Assembly (NCBI RefSeq): GCF_000725625.1
Contig: NZ_JOHS01000052.1
Location: 1-60,305 of the forward strand
From: Streptomyces sp. NRRL F-6676
GTDB taxonomy: Bacteria > Actinomycetota > Actinomycetes > Streptomycetales > Streptomycetaceae
DNA: 60,305 nucleotides
Direction of reading: 5' to 3'
Shown here: in pieces, positions 10,864 to 19,425 of the stretch
Layout of the letters: every line of letters begins with the position of its first letter
Position numbering within the stretch: position 1 is the stretch's first letter
The notes under the pieces: generated by a model
Database searches by the model: none
What the model saw: only the letters and a program-made list of their open reading frames with translations
What the model was told of the DNA's origin: nothing
Position numbers and translations under genes: made by a program

Positions 10864-11032
10864 GCGTGTGTCCTTCGAAAGTTGCCGGGTGTTCGCCCGG
10901 TTGGTCTGTGGGTGGTGCTCTCCGTCGTCGGAGGGCACTCGCCGTCCGTACTACCCCGTGGGCGGGATGCCTATCCGGCTTCGGCGCGGGTGAGGCGTGC
11001 CGTTGTGCCACCCAGCGGGGCGGAGGACGGGG

Positions 11033-11314
11033 CTACTTGCCCTTCGCGGCTTCCTTGAGCTTCGAGCCCGCGGAGACCTTCACGCTGTAGCCAGCCGGAA
11101 TCTCGATGGGGTCGCCGGTCTGCGGGTTGCGGGCGGTGCGAGCGGCACGGTGGGTGCGCTCGAAGGTCAGGAAGCCAGGGATGGTGACCTTCTCGTCGCC
11201 CTTGGCGACGACCTCACCGGTGATCTCGGCGAGGGCGGTCAGCACGGCGTCGGCGTTCTTGCGGGTCACCTCGGCGCGCTCTGCGAGGGCGGCGGTCAGC
11301 TCACTGCGGTTCAT
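11033..11314 (-). CDS. hup: HU-family DNA-binding protein
   Basis: 93 aa, the short Streptomyces HupA-type form without the Lys-rich tail of HupS. MNRSELTAALAE opens the helical dimer domain. The beta-arm region has GFLTFERTHRAARTARNPQTG with the conserved RxxRxxRNPxTG tip that intercalates into DNA. It compacts and bends DNA in the nucleoid. The ATG at 11314 is chosen because every HU homologue begins there; the frame is open further upstream. Confidence 0.97.
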   Translation of the reverse strand: MNRSELTAALAERAEVTRKNADAVLTALAEITGEVVAKGDEKVTIPGFLTFERTHRAARTARNPQTGDPIEIPAGYSVKVSAGSKLKEAAKGK

Positions 11315-11842
11315 GAAAACGGTGCTCCGTGGTGCTCGGGGTGCCGCGGCCGCTGGGCGGACGCGACGCTTCTGGCGCCATCCTGTCACCGGGGTCGGAC
11401 AGCGCCGTGCCCCGGTGCCGACGGCGGCCGGGGCCTTGGGGCACCGACATACGTCCGCGCCCGCATGGTGAGTGCTCTGGCAGAGACTGCATCGCCGGGC
11501 TGGTGGGAATCAGATCCCTTGCACCTTCTCGGGGAAACACTTGGTGCACCACCGCTGTCCGTCTCCGAGAGTGTGGTCACCGCGCACCCTGAGCCTCTGC
11601 CCCGGGACGTGTATACCGTCCTCCGGCCCCTCGCTGCAGGACAGACGCTGGAAATCGTTCTCGGCGCGGCCGACGGCCCGGTGCACGACGCGCTCGTCCT
11701 CGCGGGGGTCCGCGGACCGCACGCGCTCACTGATGATCAACATTCACAGCTCCTTCTGCCGCGTCAGACGTTGGCGGGTTTCATCGGTGCGATGTCCTGT
11801 GTTTCGTCGGCGCACCGCATGGGGATCGGGGGATCGCGGCGG
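11315..11842 (+). other. 528-bp gap with possible gene remnant
   Basis: From the ATG at 11465 the plus frame gives protein-like sequence for about 105 codons (WWESDPLHLLGETLGAPP..., then LPRDVYTVLRPLAAGQ). It recalls the chorismate-lyase/UTRA-type fold. It then runs without a stop into the antisense of the next gene, so a normal end is missing. It may be a truncated gene. The remaining bases upstream of 11465 would hold the HU promoter. Confidence 0.3.
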
Positions 11843-12445
11843 TCACCTCTTGGGCGTTGGGGCCTGCCCCTGCGCCAGCCCGTTGGCGAGTGGGCGTCCG
11901 AGGTCGGCGAGCGTATTGGGCGGGAAGCCGTCACGGAGCACGGGCAGCATGCGGTCGAAGTCCTGGAGAATCCCTCCGCCGTCGAAGGGCCAGAGCCGGG
12001 GATCGGTGACCGCGATGCCGACGTATGCCCGGCCAGGTTCGTCGTCCCAGGTCGGGTCCAGCACGGTGCCGTCCGGACGGACGGTCCAGGCGTGGGGCAG
12101 GTAGAAGTCGAGTCCGGCGTGGGTGAGGGCGAACCCTTCGGCGTATACCAGGCCTTCTTCCTGGTGTTCCTTCGCATACTGGGCGGAGTTGCTGTAGCAG
12201 AGCCGGTCGGGCATGCCGATCAGGCCCTCAGGGCGGGGTGTGGGAGCGAAGCGGCGGCCCAGGGCCAGCAGGAGGTGGTACTGGCTGCGGTACCTCCAGT
12301 CTGCGGGGATGTCGTAGGCACCCTTCACGATGAGCTCGGCGTGCTGGCGGAGGTAGCGGATGAGGCCGTCCTCGGCAGCGATGACGGTCGCGGTCGGGGA
12401 GGCGTCGTTCGCCGCGCAGCGGTAGTTCTCCGGTGTGCTGAGCAC
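11843..12445 (-). CDS. hypothetical, possible Cys-His-Asp enzyme fold
   Basis: 200 aa, GTG start, not assigned to a named family. Three spaced motifs stand out: LCYSNSAQYA with a Cys, LPHAWTV with a His, and DGTVLDPTWD with an Asp. This is the order found in papain/transglutaminase-like proteins, so a cysteine hydrolase or a dead relative is possible. Similar short proteins occur in actinophages. It lies 48 bp from the downstream end of the helicase gene on the same strand and may be its operon partner. The ribosome site is weak. Confidence 0.65.
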   Translation of the reverse strand: MLSTPENYRCAANDASPTATVIAAEDGLIRYLRQHAELIVKGAYDIPADWRYRSQYHLLLALGRRFAPTPRPEGLIGMPDRLCYSNSAQYAKEHQEEGLVYAEGFALTHAGLDFYLPHAWTVRPDGTVLDPTWDDEPGRAYVGIAVTDPRLWPFDGGGILQDFDRMLPVLRDGFPPNTLADLGRPLANGLAQGQAPTPKR

Positions 12446-12493
12446 GGTGTGGGTGCGTACCTTTCGTGTCCGGGAGTTCGCCGGCGTTTCGGT

Positions 12494-14905
12494 TCAGGTG
12501 CCGGGGGTGGGGGTGATCGTGGTGAGCGGCTGGGGGTGGCGGGTGATGCCGGCGGCGGTGACGGCCTGGAGGTGTTCGGGGGGCAGTTTGTCCCAGCGTT
12601 TGCGGAGGTTCTTGAGCCACTGGCCGACCTTGTACTCCTCACCGTTGAGGGTGACCGTGTCGCGTTGGCGGATGTTCAGGTGGCCTTCGCGGTCGCGGAA
12701 GGCGGCGACGGCCGCCAGGCCCTGCTCGAGCTGCCGCTGCTGGCGGGCGGCGCGCCCGGTTGGCTGCGGCGGTTCGTTGTCGGCGGGCTCGATCAGGGTG
12801 ATGCCCAGTTCGCGCACGAGCCGGAGCTGCTCGGGGTGGAGCGTGCTGTAGTCGGTGCTCTGGGCGCGGACCCATTCGCCGAGGGGCTCGTCGTCGTCGG
12901 TTACGAAGTCGGCAGGGAGGTCGTCGAGGGTGATGCTGGCGTCGGCGTAGGCGCGTGCGGTGTAGTAGAGGCGCTGCCAGGTGATCGACCAGGCGGGGTT
13001 CCAGTACGGATCGATCTCGGCAAGTGCGAGGTCGGTGGGGTCGGGTTCGAGTCCGTTGTCCGCACGGGCGCGGGCGGCGGCCCGTCGGTTGGTGAGCCAA
13101 CGGCCGAGGGCGAAGTCGCCGGCCATCTCGCCGGTGGGGGCCGCGAGGTGTCCGTGGCGGGCGGCCCAGTTGCGGGCGTGGAGCAGTCCGCGTTCGGCGG
13201 CCTGGGTCTGGAGGTTCCAGATGATGCCCAGGTGTTCGAGGGCCTTGATCTGAGCGGGCTTGAGGGTGCCGGCCGCGTACGCCTTGCGCGCGCGGTTGAT
13301 CCAGCGGCCGAGCGCGAATCCGGTCTCATCGTCGTAGAGCCGGGGGACGTCGAGATGCCCGTAGGTCTGGTGGTAGGTGGTGGCGGCTTCCAGGCCGCGG
13401 CGGAAGGACGCCTCGCGGGGGTGAAGGACCCGCAGCCGGAACGCCTGCGCGATGGTGTCGGCGGGGAAGGGGCGGTCGAAGGCGACGTCCACGGGCATGC
13501 CCGTCTCCTCGTCCTCGTCGTCCGGGACCGGGTGGGCGGGCTGCTGGGGGACGGCGAGCCGGTCGGCGATGCGGTCGTCGTGGGCGCGCAGGGCTTGGAG
13601 GACCCGCCAGAGCGGCCGGTACAGGTTGGAGCCCATGAGGTCGTCGGCGTCTTCGCCGGGGGCGACGTAGACGGGGACGATGAGCGTGGCTTTCTTGCCC
13701 TGGCCGGGTTTCTGGCGCAGCGCCCTGCCGACGGCCTGGACCGTGTCGACGATCGACTCCTTGGGGTCGGCGAAGACGACGGTGTCGATCGAGGGGATGT
13801 TGACGCCCTCGCCGAGAAGGCGGGCGTTGGCGATCAGGGTGCGGTGAGCGGGCTCGAGGAACTCGCCGGGGCGGCCGTCGAACCGGTCGAGGAGCTCGCG
13901 GCGGTAGGCGGGGTCCTGGTTGCCGTCGAGGCCGGTCGCCCACAGCTCGCCCGGGTCGGGACAGCTGGTTCCGGTCTCGTCGAGGGCGTAGAGGCGCGTG
14001 GCGGTCTCGCGGAGGGTGCCGGCGAAGGCGTGGGCATCGGCGACCCGGTGGTGGAAGGAGACGACGCGGCGCAGGTCGAGCTCGGCCATGGCACGCAGGA
14101 CGGCGATCTGGAGGGCGGCTTGGCGCAGTTCGGCTTCGGTGGCCTTGTCGGAGATCCCGAGCCGGGTGCGGATGGTCGCCTCGTGCACTTCCATGACGAC
14201 GACGCGGTAGTCGGCCAGGAGGTCCATGTCGATGGCCTCGGCGAGCGGGAGGCGGAAGCAGGTGTCGCCGTACAGGTTGGGGTTGTCCATGGACGCGACG
14301 AGCGAGTCGTCTTCGTCGTCTCCGGGCTCACCGGCCGACCAGATGCGGGGGGTGGCGGTGAGGTAGAGGCGCTTGTGGGCGGGGATCAGCTCGTCGTCGT
14401 GGACGGCTGCCCAGCGTTTGCCCAGGTGACCGCTGGTTCGGTGGGCTTCGTCGATGGCGATCAGCGACCAGGGCGGGAGGGCGAAGCGGTGGTGGGCGTC
14501 CTGGACGCGGTGCAGGGAGTGGTAGGTGGCGAAGACCGTCAGGCCGGGGTTCTGGTGGACGGTGGCGGTCAGGGCGGCCGGGTCGGTGGTGAACGCGACG
14601 GCTTCGCCTGTGGTGTTGGGGCGCTTGGAGCACAGGGCGAGGATGGGGCCGCTCATGCCGGCGGTGCGCCAGTCGTCGATGGTCTGGGCGAGGAGTTCCA
14701 ACGTGGGCAGGAGCACCAGGCGGGTGCCCTGGGGAGCGACGCGGGCGGCGGTGCGCGCGGCGACGTACGTCTTGCCGGTGCCGCAGGCCATCACGACGGA
14801 GGTCCGGGCGGTGTGGCGCAGCGCGGTGTGCGCTGCGTGGACGGCCTGGGACTGGTGCGGGCGCAGCCTGATCCTGGGCGGCGGGGTGGTGATGGTCGCG
14901 GTCAC
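12494..14905 (-). CDS. DEAH-box helicase with helicase-associated (HA) repeats
   Basis: 803 aa with a GTG start. The superfamily-2 core has Walker A ACGTGKT near residue 43, Walker B AIDEAH near 150, TATP near 183, and a C-terminal core ending in QAVGRALRQKPGQ (motif VI). From about residue 500 come at least three HA repeats, each with YGHLDVP/HGHLAAP/EGHLNIR followed by GRW/GQWL. HA-domain helicases of this type are typical of Streptomyces linear plasmids and telomere-near regions (TtrA-like), where they may unwind ends or help transfer. It lies directly downstream of tpg (38 bp), so tap, tpg and helicase may be one transcript. Confidence 0.9.
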   Translation of the reverse strand: MTATITTPPPRIRLRPHQSQAVHAAHTALRHTARTSVVMACGTGKTYVAARTAARVAPQGTRLVLLPTLELLAQTIDDWRTAGMSGPILALCSKRPNTTGEAVAFTTDPAALTATVHQNPGLTVFATYHSLHRVQDAHHRFALPPWSLIAIDEAHRTSGHLGKRWAAVHDDELIPAHKRLYLTATPRIWSAGEPGDDEDDSLVASMDNPNLYGDTCFRLPLAEAIDMDLLADYRVVVMEVHEATIRTRLGISDKATEAELRQAALQIAVLRAMAELDLRRVVSFHHRVADAHAFAGTLRETATRLYALDETGTSCPDPGELWATGLDGNQDPAYRRELLDRFDGRPGEFLEPAHRTLIANARLLGEGVNIPSIDTVVFADPKESIVDTVQAVGRALRQKPGQGKKATLIVPVYVAPGEDADDLMGSNLYRPLWRVLQALRAHDDRIADRLAVPQQPAHPVPDDEDEETGMPVDVAFDRPFPADTIAQAFRLRVLHPREASFRRGLEAATTYHQTYGHLDVPRLYDDETGFALGRWINRARKAYAAGTLKPAQIKALEHLGIIWNLQTQAAERGLLHARNWAARHGHLAAPTGEMAGDFALGRWLTNRRAAARARADNGLEPDPTDLALAEIDPYWNPAWSITWQRLYYTARAYADASITLDDLPADFVTDDDEPLGEWVRAQSTDYSTLHPEQLRLVRELGITLIEPADNEPPQPTGRAARQQRQLEQGLAAVAAFRDREGHLNIRQRDTVTLNGEEYKVGQWLKNLRKRWDKLPPEHLQAVTAAGITRHPQPLTTITPTPGT

Positions 14906-14943
14906 GGTGGTGGCCGGTCCTCTCAGCCGGGGACAGTCGGCGG

Positions 14944-15522
14944 TCAGGTGATGCTGAAGCGGATGTGGTCGATGGCGGTTAGCTCGACCTTCTGAAGCGA
15001 GCCGGCGCGGGTGCCGCCGTCGGTGAAGTAGTCGTCGCGCAGTCCGTCGGCGATCAGCTGGGCGAGGTCTTCTTCGGAGGCGCCGGCCGCCTTGGCCTCG
15101 AAGAGGGCGGCCGCGGTGGCGGCGTCCAGGCGGCGGGTGAGACGCCGGTAGCGCGGGTCGTTGGTGCTTCCCTTGGGGGAGGTGAATCCGAACTTGCCGC
15201 GGACGTCGACCTTGATGCCGCCGGTGGTGACGGCGGCCTGGAGCTTCTTCGCCTTGACGATCGGCTGCCAGAGCTTCTTGACCTCGGCTTCGATGAGAGC
15301 GGCGGTCTCGGGCTTCGCCGTCTTGATCTTGTCGTCGCGGTAGCGCTCGACGGTGCGCTGGGACTTGCCGATCTTCTCGGCGACCGCGCGGGCGGCCTCG
15401 GCACGGCTGACGCCCTTCTCCTGCTTGAGCAGGAAACGGATCCGGGCGCCCAGGGTCTTGGGGATCGGCTGGGAGTAGGCGGTCTCGGCGGCCTCTTCCA
15501 GCCGGTCTTCGATCAGTCCCAC
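14944..15522 (-). CDS. tpg: telomere terminal protein Tpg
   Basis: 192 aa, close to the usual 185 aa of Streptomyces Tpg. This protein becomes covalently attached to the 5' ends of linear replicons and primes end patching. It opens MGLIEDRLEEA, followed by the conserved GARIRFLLKQEKG. An HTH-like part (SQRTVERYRDDK) follows. The C-terminal half contains VRGKFGFTSPKG...DPRYRRLTRRL and ends KVELTAIDHIRFSIT, as family members do. It starts 22 bp after the tap stop and so is translated from the tap message. Its presence shows that the replicon is linear or derived from one. Confidence 0.95.
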   Translation of the reverse strand: MGLIEDRLEEAAETAYSQPIPKTLGARIRFLLKQEKGVSRAEAARAVAEKIGKSQRTVERYRDDKIKTAKPETAALIEAEVKKLWQPIVKAKKLQAAVTTGGIKVDVRGKFGFTSPKGSTNDPRYRRLTRRLDAATAAALFEAKAAGASEEDLAQLIADGLRDDYFTDGGTRAGSLQKVELTAIDHIRFSIT

Positions 15523-15544
15523 GTTCAGTCAGCTTCCTTGGGGT

Positions 15545-18022
15545 TCAGGCCACGCGGACGAGCGAGTCGTCCTTGATCTCGTTGGCGATGTTCACTCCGT
15601 CGGCGAGCAGGTCCAGCGCCCAGTCGATGGTCTGGGAGCCCTGGTGCTTGACGGAGCCGGGGTTGACGCCGAGGCGGAACCCGCCGCGGATCGGCTGGCC
15701 GTCGGGGCCGTGGAGGAGGGGCAGCGGCGACAGGCTGTCGGTGGCGTAGACGACGCAGTCGGTGTTGACGGCGAGCGGGTAACGGCCCGCCGTGGTGGCG
15801 AGGTTGTGCATCTTGCGGTGCATGTTGGTCCGTGCCTTCGACAGGATCATGGCGCGGATGTCGGGCCGCCACGTGACCCGCTTCAGGGCCGGCCACGGGT
15901 CGCCGAAGGCGTGGCCGATGCCCATGTTCGGGCGCTGGCGCAGCTTGCCGATTCCTGACTTGGCGGTGGCCTTGATGGCGTTCGCCAGGGTGACCAGCAG
16001 CGGATCGCCGTCCTTGTAGCTGGCCATCGCCGCGAGGAAGGCTTCGTCGTCGAGGTCCTTGGTGACGCCGAGGTCGGCCATCACGGTCAGGTAGGCGTCG
16101 CGCAGCGTCTCGTACCAGGGCTGGAGGTAGGGGCTGTGGATCTTACGGACCCAGGCCTCCATCGGGCGGACGTCGGCGCCGAGCTCGACGGCGTAGGCGA
16201 CGGTGGGGGTGGCGTACCAGCCGGGACCTTCGGGGCGTACGCCGCTGGAGGTGAAGGGGCTGGGCATGCGCGGGTCGGTCTCGACGTGGGACAGGTCCAC
16301 GTACCAGGAGCCGGGAAGCTCGGGGTCGAAGGCGGGGTTGCGGGGGTAGTGGATGGCCGGGCCGGTGCCGACGTGGAGGCGTCGGCACGCCGCCAGGAAC
16401 GCCACCTGCACGTCCAGCGCGACGACGTGGGTGCAGGCCCGCTCGACGTCGGTGATCAGGTCGGCGGGGCGGACCCAGATGCACGCCTCCTCGTCGAGGG
16501 CCTCGCTGGCGGGCCGGGAGCCTTCCTCCGGGTAGTCGGCGGCGACGACGGGGTGCTCGTCGGGGGCCTCGCACGGGGCGGGGTCGACGACGGTGTGAAG
16601 GGTGTGGGGCACCTTCACCGAGACGTACTTGTTCTCCTTCTCGCTCCACTCGGCCTTGGTGGGCGGGCGCAGCGAGGTCATGAGTTCCTCGCCGGTGACG
16701 GCGACGGTGCCGCGGGGGGTGATGACCAGGCGGGCGTAGGTGCCGAGCATCCGGGCGAGGTCGCCCGCAGGCAGGTCGCCGGCCTGCCCCCAGACGCGGT
16801 TTTCCAGGGCACCCCAGGGCGTGAGGAAGAGCTGAACGCAGTGGCGCTTGCCGTCGACGCGCTTGAAGATCCTCGGCCAGGGCCCGAACCCGGACTTGGT
16901 GAGCTCCCACCCGGCCTTGATGAGGCCCTTGACGGCCTTGTGGTCGGCCGGCAGGCGGAGTTCTTCCTGGTCCGCGAGGTCGGCGGGCAGGCCGAAGTGT
17001 GCGACAGCGCCCTCGGTGAGGACGAGGAGCGGGTCCTGGTCGAAGCCGTTGTCGTGGACCTTGGCCGCGCCCAGGCGGATCTTGCGCTTGTCCAGCGCCC
17101 ACGTGGCCAGGGCCTGGAGGGTCTTGGCCGGGCACGGCACGGTGCGGCCATCGACGAGGTGCGCGGTCAGGGCGCCGTCGGTGACGTCGAGGACGGCCAG
17201 CGGCCCGTCGGCGTACTGCGGCGGCACCGGCTTCGCGCCCGGCTTCTTCGCCGTGCGGTTCACACGGCGAGAAGCCGGCGCGGCGCCCGGGCTGCGCGGC
17301 GCGGCCGACGGCCGGGCGGAGGGTGCGGCAGCGGCAAGCGCAGTGGCCGAAGCGGCAGCCGGGGCTGCGGAGGCCGGTGTGACCGCCGCCGAGGCCGCAT
17401 CGGTCTGCGGGACGGAGGCAGGCGCGGACCCGGCGGTGGGCCGGGCGCCGCAGCGGGGCATCCCCATGGCGGCCATGGCCTGGAGGTACACATGGCGGGG
17501 CCGGCCACCGACGACACTCGACGTCGGGTGCCCGCAGCGGACGCATAGCCGGGTGACCCCCTCGGGCAGGTCGACCCACGAGCCGGGAGTGTCGAACTCG
17601 GGTTCCGCCGTCTCCGTGTGAGCCGGGCTGGACTCGGTGTTCTGCCAGTCGAGTTCGGGCGGGTCCTCGATGTCGAAGTCGAGCTCGAGAGGGGCCTCCT
17701 CCGCAGCGACCGCAACGGGCACCGGTTCGGGTTCGGGGGTGGCGGAGCTGCCCTCCGCATCAGCGCGAGACAGTTCGGCTGCGAAGTAGGCGAGAATCCT
17801 GGCGTAGCGCTGCCCTTTCTCGCCGCGCGGCGTGCGAGGAGGATCCGATTCCCAGGTCCACACGGTCTCGCGGCGCACGCCGGCGGCTTGGCCCATCTGC
17901 GTCACGGTCCAGCCGAACGCTTCGCGAAGCGTGGCACGCTCCGCCGGATCCGGCAGTTGTGGCACCGGGCCGTCGAACCGGATTCGCTCGAGCACCGCTG
18001 CCACAGGGTCGCTGCCCCCCAT
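15545..18022 (-). CDS. tap: telomere-associated protein Tap
   Basis: 825 aa, longer than the roughly 740 aa of the chromosomal S. coelicolor protein. In the known system Tap binds the single-stranded 3' overhang and recruits Tpg. Residues 20-75 form an XRE-type HTH (ATLREAFGWTVTQMGQAAGV). Residues 90-260 are an Ala/Pro-rich linker with two CxxC-type positions (CVRCGHP) and probably explain the extra length. The C-terminal half is the conserved Tap body (YVDLSHVETDPRMP, GIGKLRQRPNMGIGH, NTDCVVYATDSLSPLP), which has a polymerase-like look. The ATG at 18022 has GGAGG directly upstream. A promoter is visible at 18113-18141. Confidence 0.93.
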   Translation of the reverse strand: MGGSDPVAAVLERIRFDGPVPQLPDPAERATLREAFGWTVTQMGQAAGVRRETVWTWESDPPRTPRGEKGQRYARILAYFAAELSRADAEGSSATPEPEPVPVAVAAEEAPLELDFDIEDPPELDWQNTESSPAHTETAEPEFDTPGSWVDLPEGVTRLCVRCGHPTSSVVGGRPRHVYLQAMAAMGMPRCGARPTAGSAPASVPQTDAASAAVTPASAAPAAASATALAAAAPSARPSAAPRSPGAAPASRRVNRTAKKPGAKPVPPQYADGPLAVLDVTDGALTAHLVDGRTVPCPAKTLQALATWALDKRKIRLGAAKVHDNGFDQDPLLVLTEGAVAHFGLPADLADQEELRLPADHKAVKGLIKAGWELTKSGFGPWPRIFKRVDGKRHCVQLFLTPWGALENRVWGQAGDLPAGDLARMLGTYARLVITPRGTVAVTGEELMTSLRPPTKAEWSEKENKYVSVKVPHTLHTVVDPAPCEAPDEHPVVAADYPEEGSRPASEALDEEACIWVRPADLITDVERACTHVVALDVQVAFLAACRRLHVGTGPAIHYPRNPAFDPELPGSWYVDLSHVETDPRMPSPFTSSGVRPEGPGWYATPTVAYAVELGADVRPMEAWVRKIHSPYLQPWYETLRDAYLTVMADLGVTKDLDDEAFLAAMASYKDGDPLLVTLANAIKATAKSGIGKLRQRPNMGIGHAFGDPWPALKRVTWRPDIRAMILSKARTNMHRKMHNLATTAGRYPLAVNTDCVVYATDSLSPLPLLHGPDGQPIRGGFRLGVNPGSVKHQGSQTIDWALDLLADGVNIANEIKDDSLVRVA

Positions 18023-18047
18023 CTCCACCTCCACCCTCAAAGTCCAA

Positions 18048-18069
18048 AATCTAACGCGAATCTAACGCA
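18048..18069. repeat. tandem 11-bp repeat in the tap leader
   Basis: Two adjoining copies of AATCTAACGC plus one base (18048-18058 and 18059-18069), one helical turn apart. They lie between the inferred tap transcription start and its start codon, a good place for an operator. A link to self-binding by the Tap HTH is a guess. Confidence 0.6.
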
Positions 18070-18112
18070 CTCGGTGCGACGGTGCAAGCGTCGTGTTTAC
18101 GTTTCAGTGTGT

Positions 18113-18141
18113 ACTGTACTTGTTGTGCAATCTAGTTTCAA
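18113..18141 (-). promoter_or_regulatory. promoter of the tap-tpg operon
   Basis: On the minus strand: TTGAAA (18136-18141), a 17-nt spacer, then TACAGT (18113-18118), close to the vegetative consensus. Transcription would begin near 18106, about 84 nt before tap. The region is clearly richer in A+T than its surroundings. A weaker plus-strand candidate (TTGTTG at 18120, TATGTA at 18142, 16-nt spacer) overlaps it and could serve the divergent gene. Confidence 0.65.
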
Positions 18142-18273
18142 TATGTAGTGTGATGGCTGGTTGGCCAGGCGGTCGGCACGGCCGCGTTCGCGGTGTCCCC
18201 CGTACGAGTCAGCCCCCTTGCCCCGTCGGCAGCTCGCCCCCATCCGACAAGACAGCTGAGGAGTACGACAGCC

Positions 18274-18909
18274 ATGCCCTTCCAGTCCCCCGAGCCGGGA
18301 GAGCCCGCCGCGCCGGGATCGCGGATCGTCGTAGAGGCCGGCGACATCCTGATGCGCCGCAGTCTCACCGACCACGCCCCCGCCGCCCAGGTGCACGTGA
18401 TCGACGCCGCCAAGGCTCTGGAGGACTTCCGCCTCGGCCACGGCACTGCGCGGCTGGATCGTGCTGAGGTCCTCCTCGGCCTGGCGATCGCGACGTTCCA
18501 GGCGCGCACCGGCGAGCACGACGAGGCCGCCTGGCAGGCCGCCGCGGTCTACATGGTGGAGTTGTGGGCGACGCGATACAGCGCGGCCCGCCCGACCGCG
18601 TTCGACCCGGCCCCGCCCCCGCCGTCCCGGTTCACTCCGGCGCATCCGCTGCGGCTGGAGACGGTCAGCCGCGAGGCCCACGACCATATCCTCGGCGCCG
18701 GCCGGTCCCTTGAGCGCAAGACGCGCGGTGTGGACCTGATGGACGTCGTCCGCGCACAGCACGGCATCCACGAAGCCGCCCGGCTGCTCCATGACCAGCT
18801 CGACGGGCTGTCCATGCCGCTGTGGGTGCTCATCGCCCGGTTCTGCGCCGAGGTCCAGGCGGAGAACCTCCGCATCCTCAAGGCTCCCGCCCCCGGGACC
18901 ACGGCCTGA
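18274..18909 (+). CDS. hypothetical protein, helical
   Basis: 211 aa, not recognised. It is mostly alpha-helical by eye, with a Pro-rich break (PAPPPPSRFTP) near residue 110 that separates two helical halves. No motif, signal or membrane segment is seen. It is divergent from tap, and its start at 18274 is preceded by GAG in a modest ribosome site; upstream in-frame starts run into poor sequence. It is first of three small plus-strand genes with short gaps, probably an operon. Confidence 0.65.
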   Translation: MPFQSPEPGEPAAPGSRIVVEAGDILMRRSLTDHAPAAQVHVIDAAKALEDFRLGHGTARLDRAEVLLGLAIATFQARTGEHDEAAWQAAAVYMVELWATRYSAARPTAFDPAPPPPSRFTPAHPLRLETVSREAHDHILGAGRSLERKTRGVDLMDVVRAQHGIHEAARLLHDQLDGLSMPLWVLIARFCAEVQAENLRILKAPAPGTTA

Positions 18910-18990
18910 CGCGCCCCCTCATACGCTCGTCGCCGGGCGCGCCAGTCGCCTGGCACCAACCCAACCCTTCGTCCCCGTTCAGGAGTTCCC

Positions 18991-19380
18991 GTGAGCACCA
19001 GCCCCTCCCCCGTCCCTTCCACCGTCGGCCGGGTCCGGGTCGGACAGTTGTGGCAGGACATGGCCCCCGACATGGTCACCCGCGAGCGGATTCTGCGCGT
19101 GACCGACGTGAACGAGACGCACGCCGAGTGCGTGGTCGAGCGCGACAAGCAGGGCACGGCAGGCCGTAAGACGCGGCCGATGGCCCTCAAGCGCTTCGCG
19201 ACGAGCGCGTTCAGGCTGATCGAGGACGTCGTCGACGACGCCGACCAGCCGCTCTACGCCCGCTTCCTGGCGGCGATGACGGCCGTACAGGGAGCCAGCC
19301 CCTCGCCCATGGAGTACGCGACCGCGGCACTGCGCGTGCATCACGAGGTCATCGCCGAAGCAGCGAAGCCCCAGGACTGA
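18991..19380 (+). CDS. hypothetical protein, possible small nucleic-acid domain
   Basis: 129 aa, GTG start with AGGAG upstream. Residues 10-70 alternate beta segments (VRVGQLWQDMAPDM... ILRVTDV... CVVERDK...RKTRPMALKRF) in a pattern like small SH3/KOW-type folds. The remainder is helical. It lies 81 bp after the previous gene and 45 bp before the next. The function is not known. Confidence 0.65.
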   Translation: MSTSPSPVPSTVGRVRVGQLWQDMAPDMVTRERILRVTDVNETHAECVVERDKQGTAGRKTRPMALKRFATSAFRLIEDVVDDADQPLYARFLAAMTAVQGASPSPMEYATAALRVHHEVIAEAAKPQD

Positions 19381-19425
19381 ACCGGGGGTCGCTGTGCGGA
19401 ATCACTGCTGAAAGGGAGCTGATAG

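Noticed and set aside
10997..14995. 1332-codon plus-strand open frame
   Set aside because: Antisense of the helicase and neighbouring genes; low-complexity Gly/Val/Arg content typical of shadow frames in GC-rich DNA. Only its first part (11465 onwards) looks faintly protein-like.
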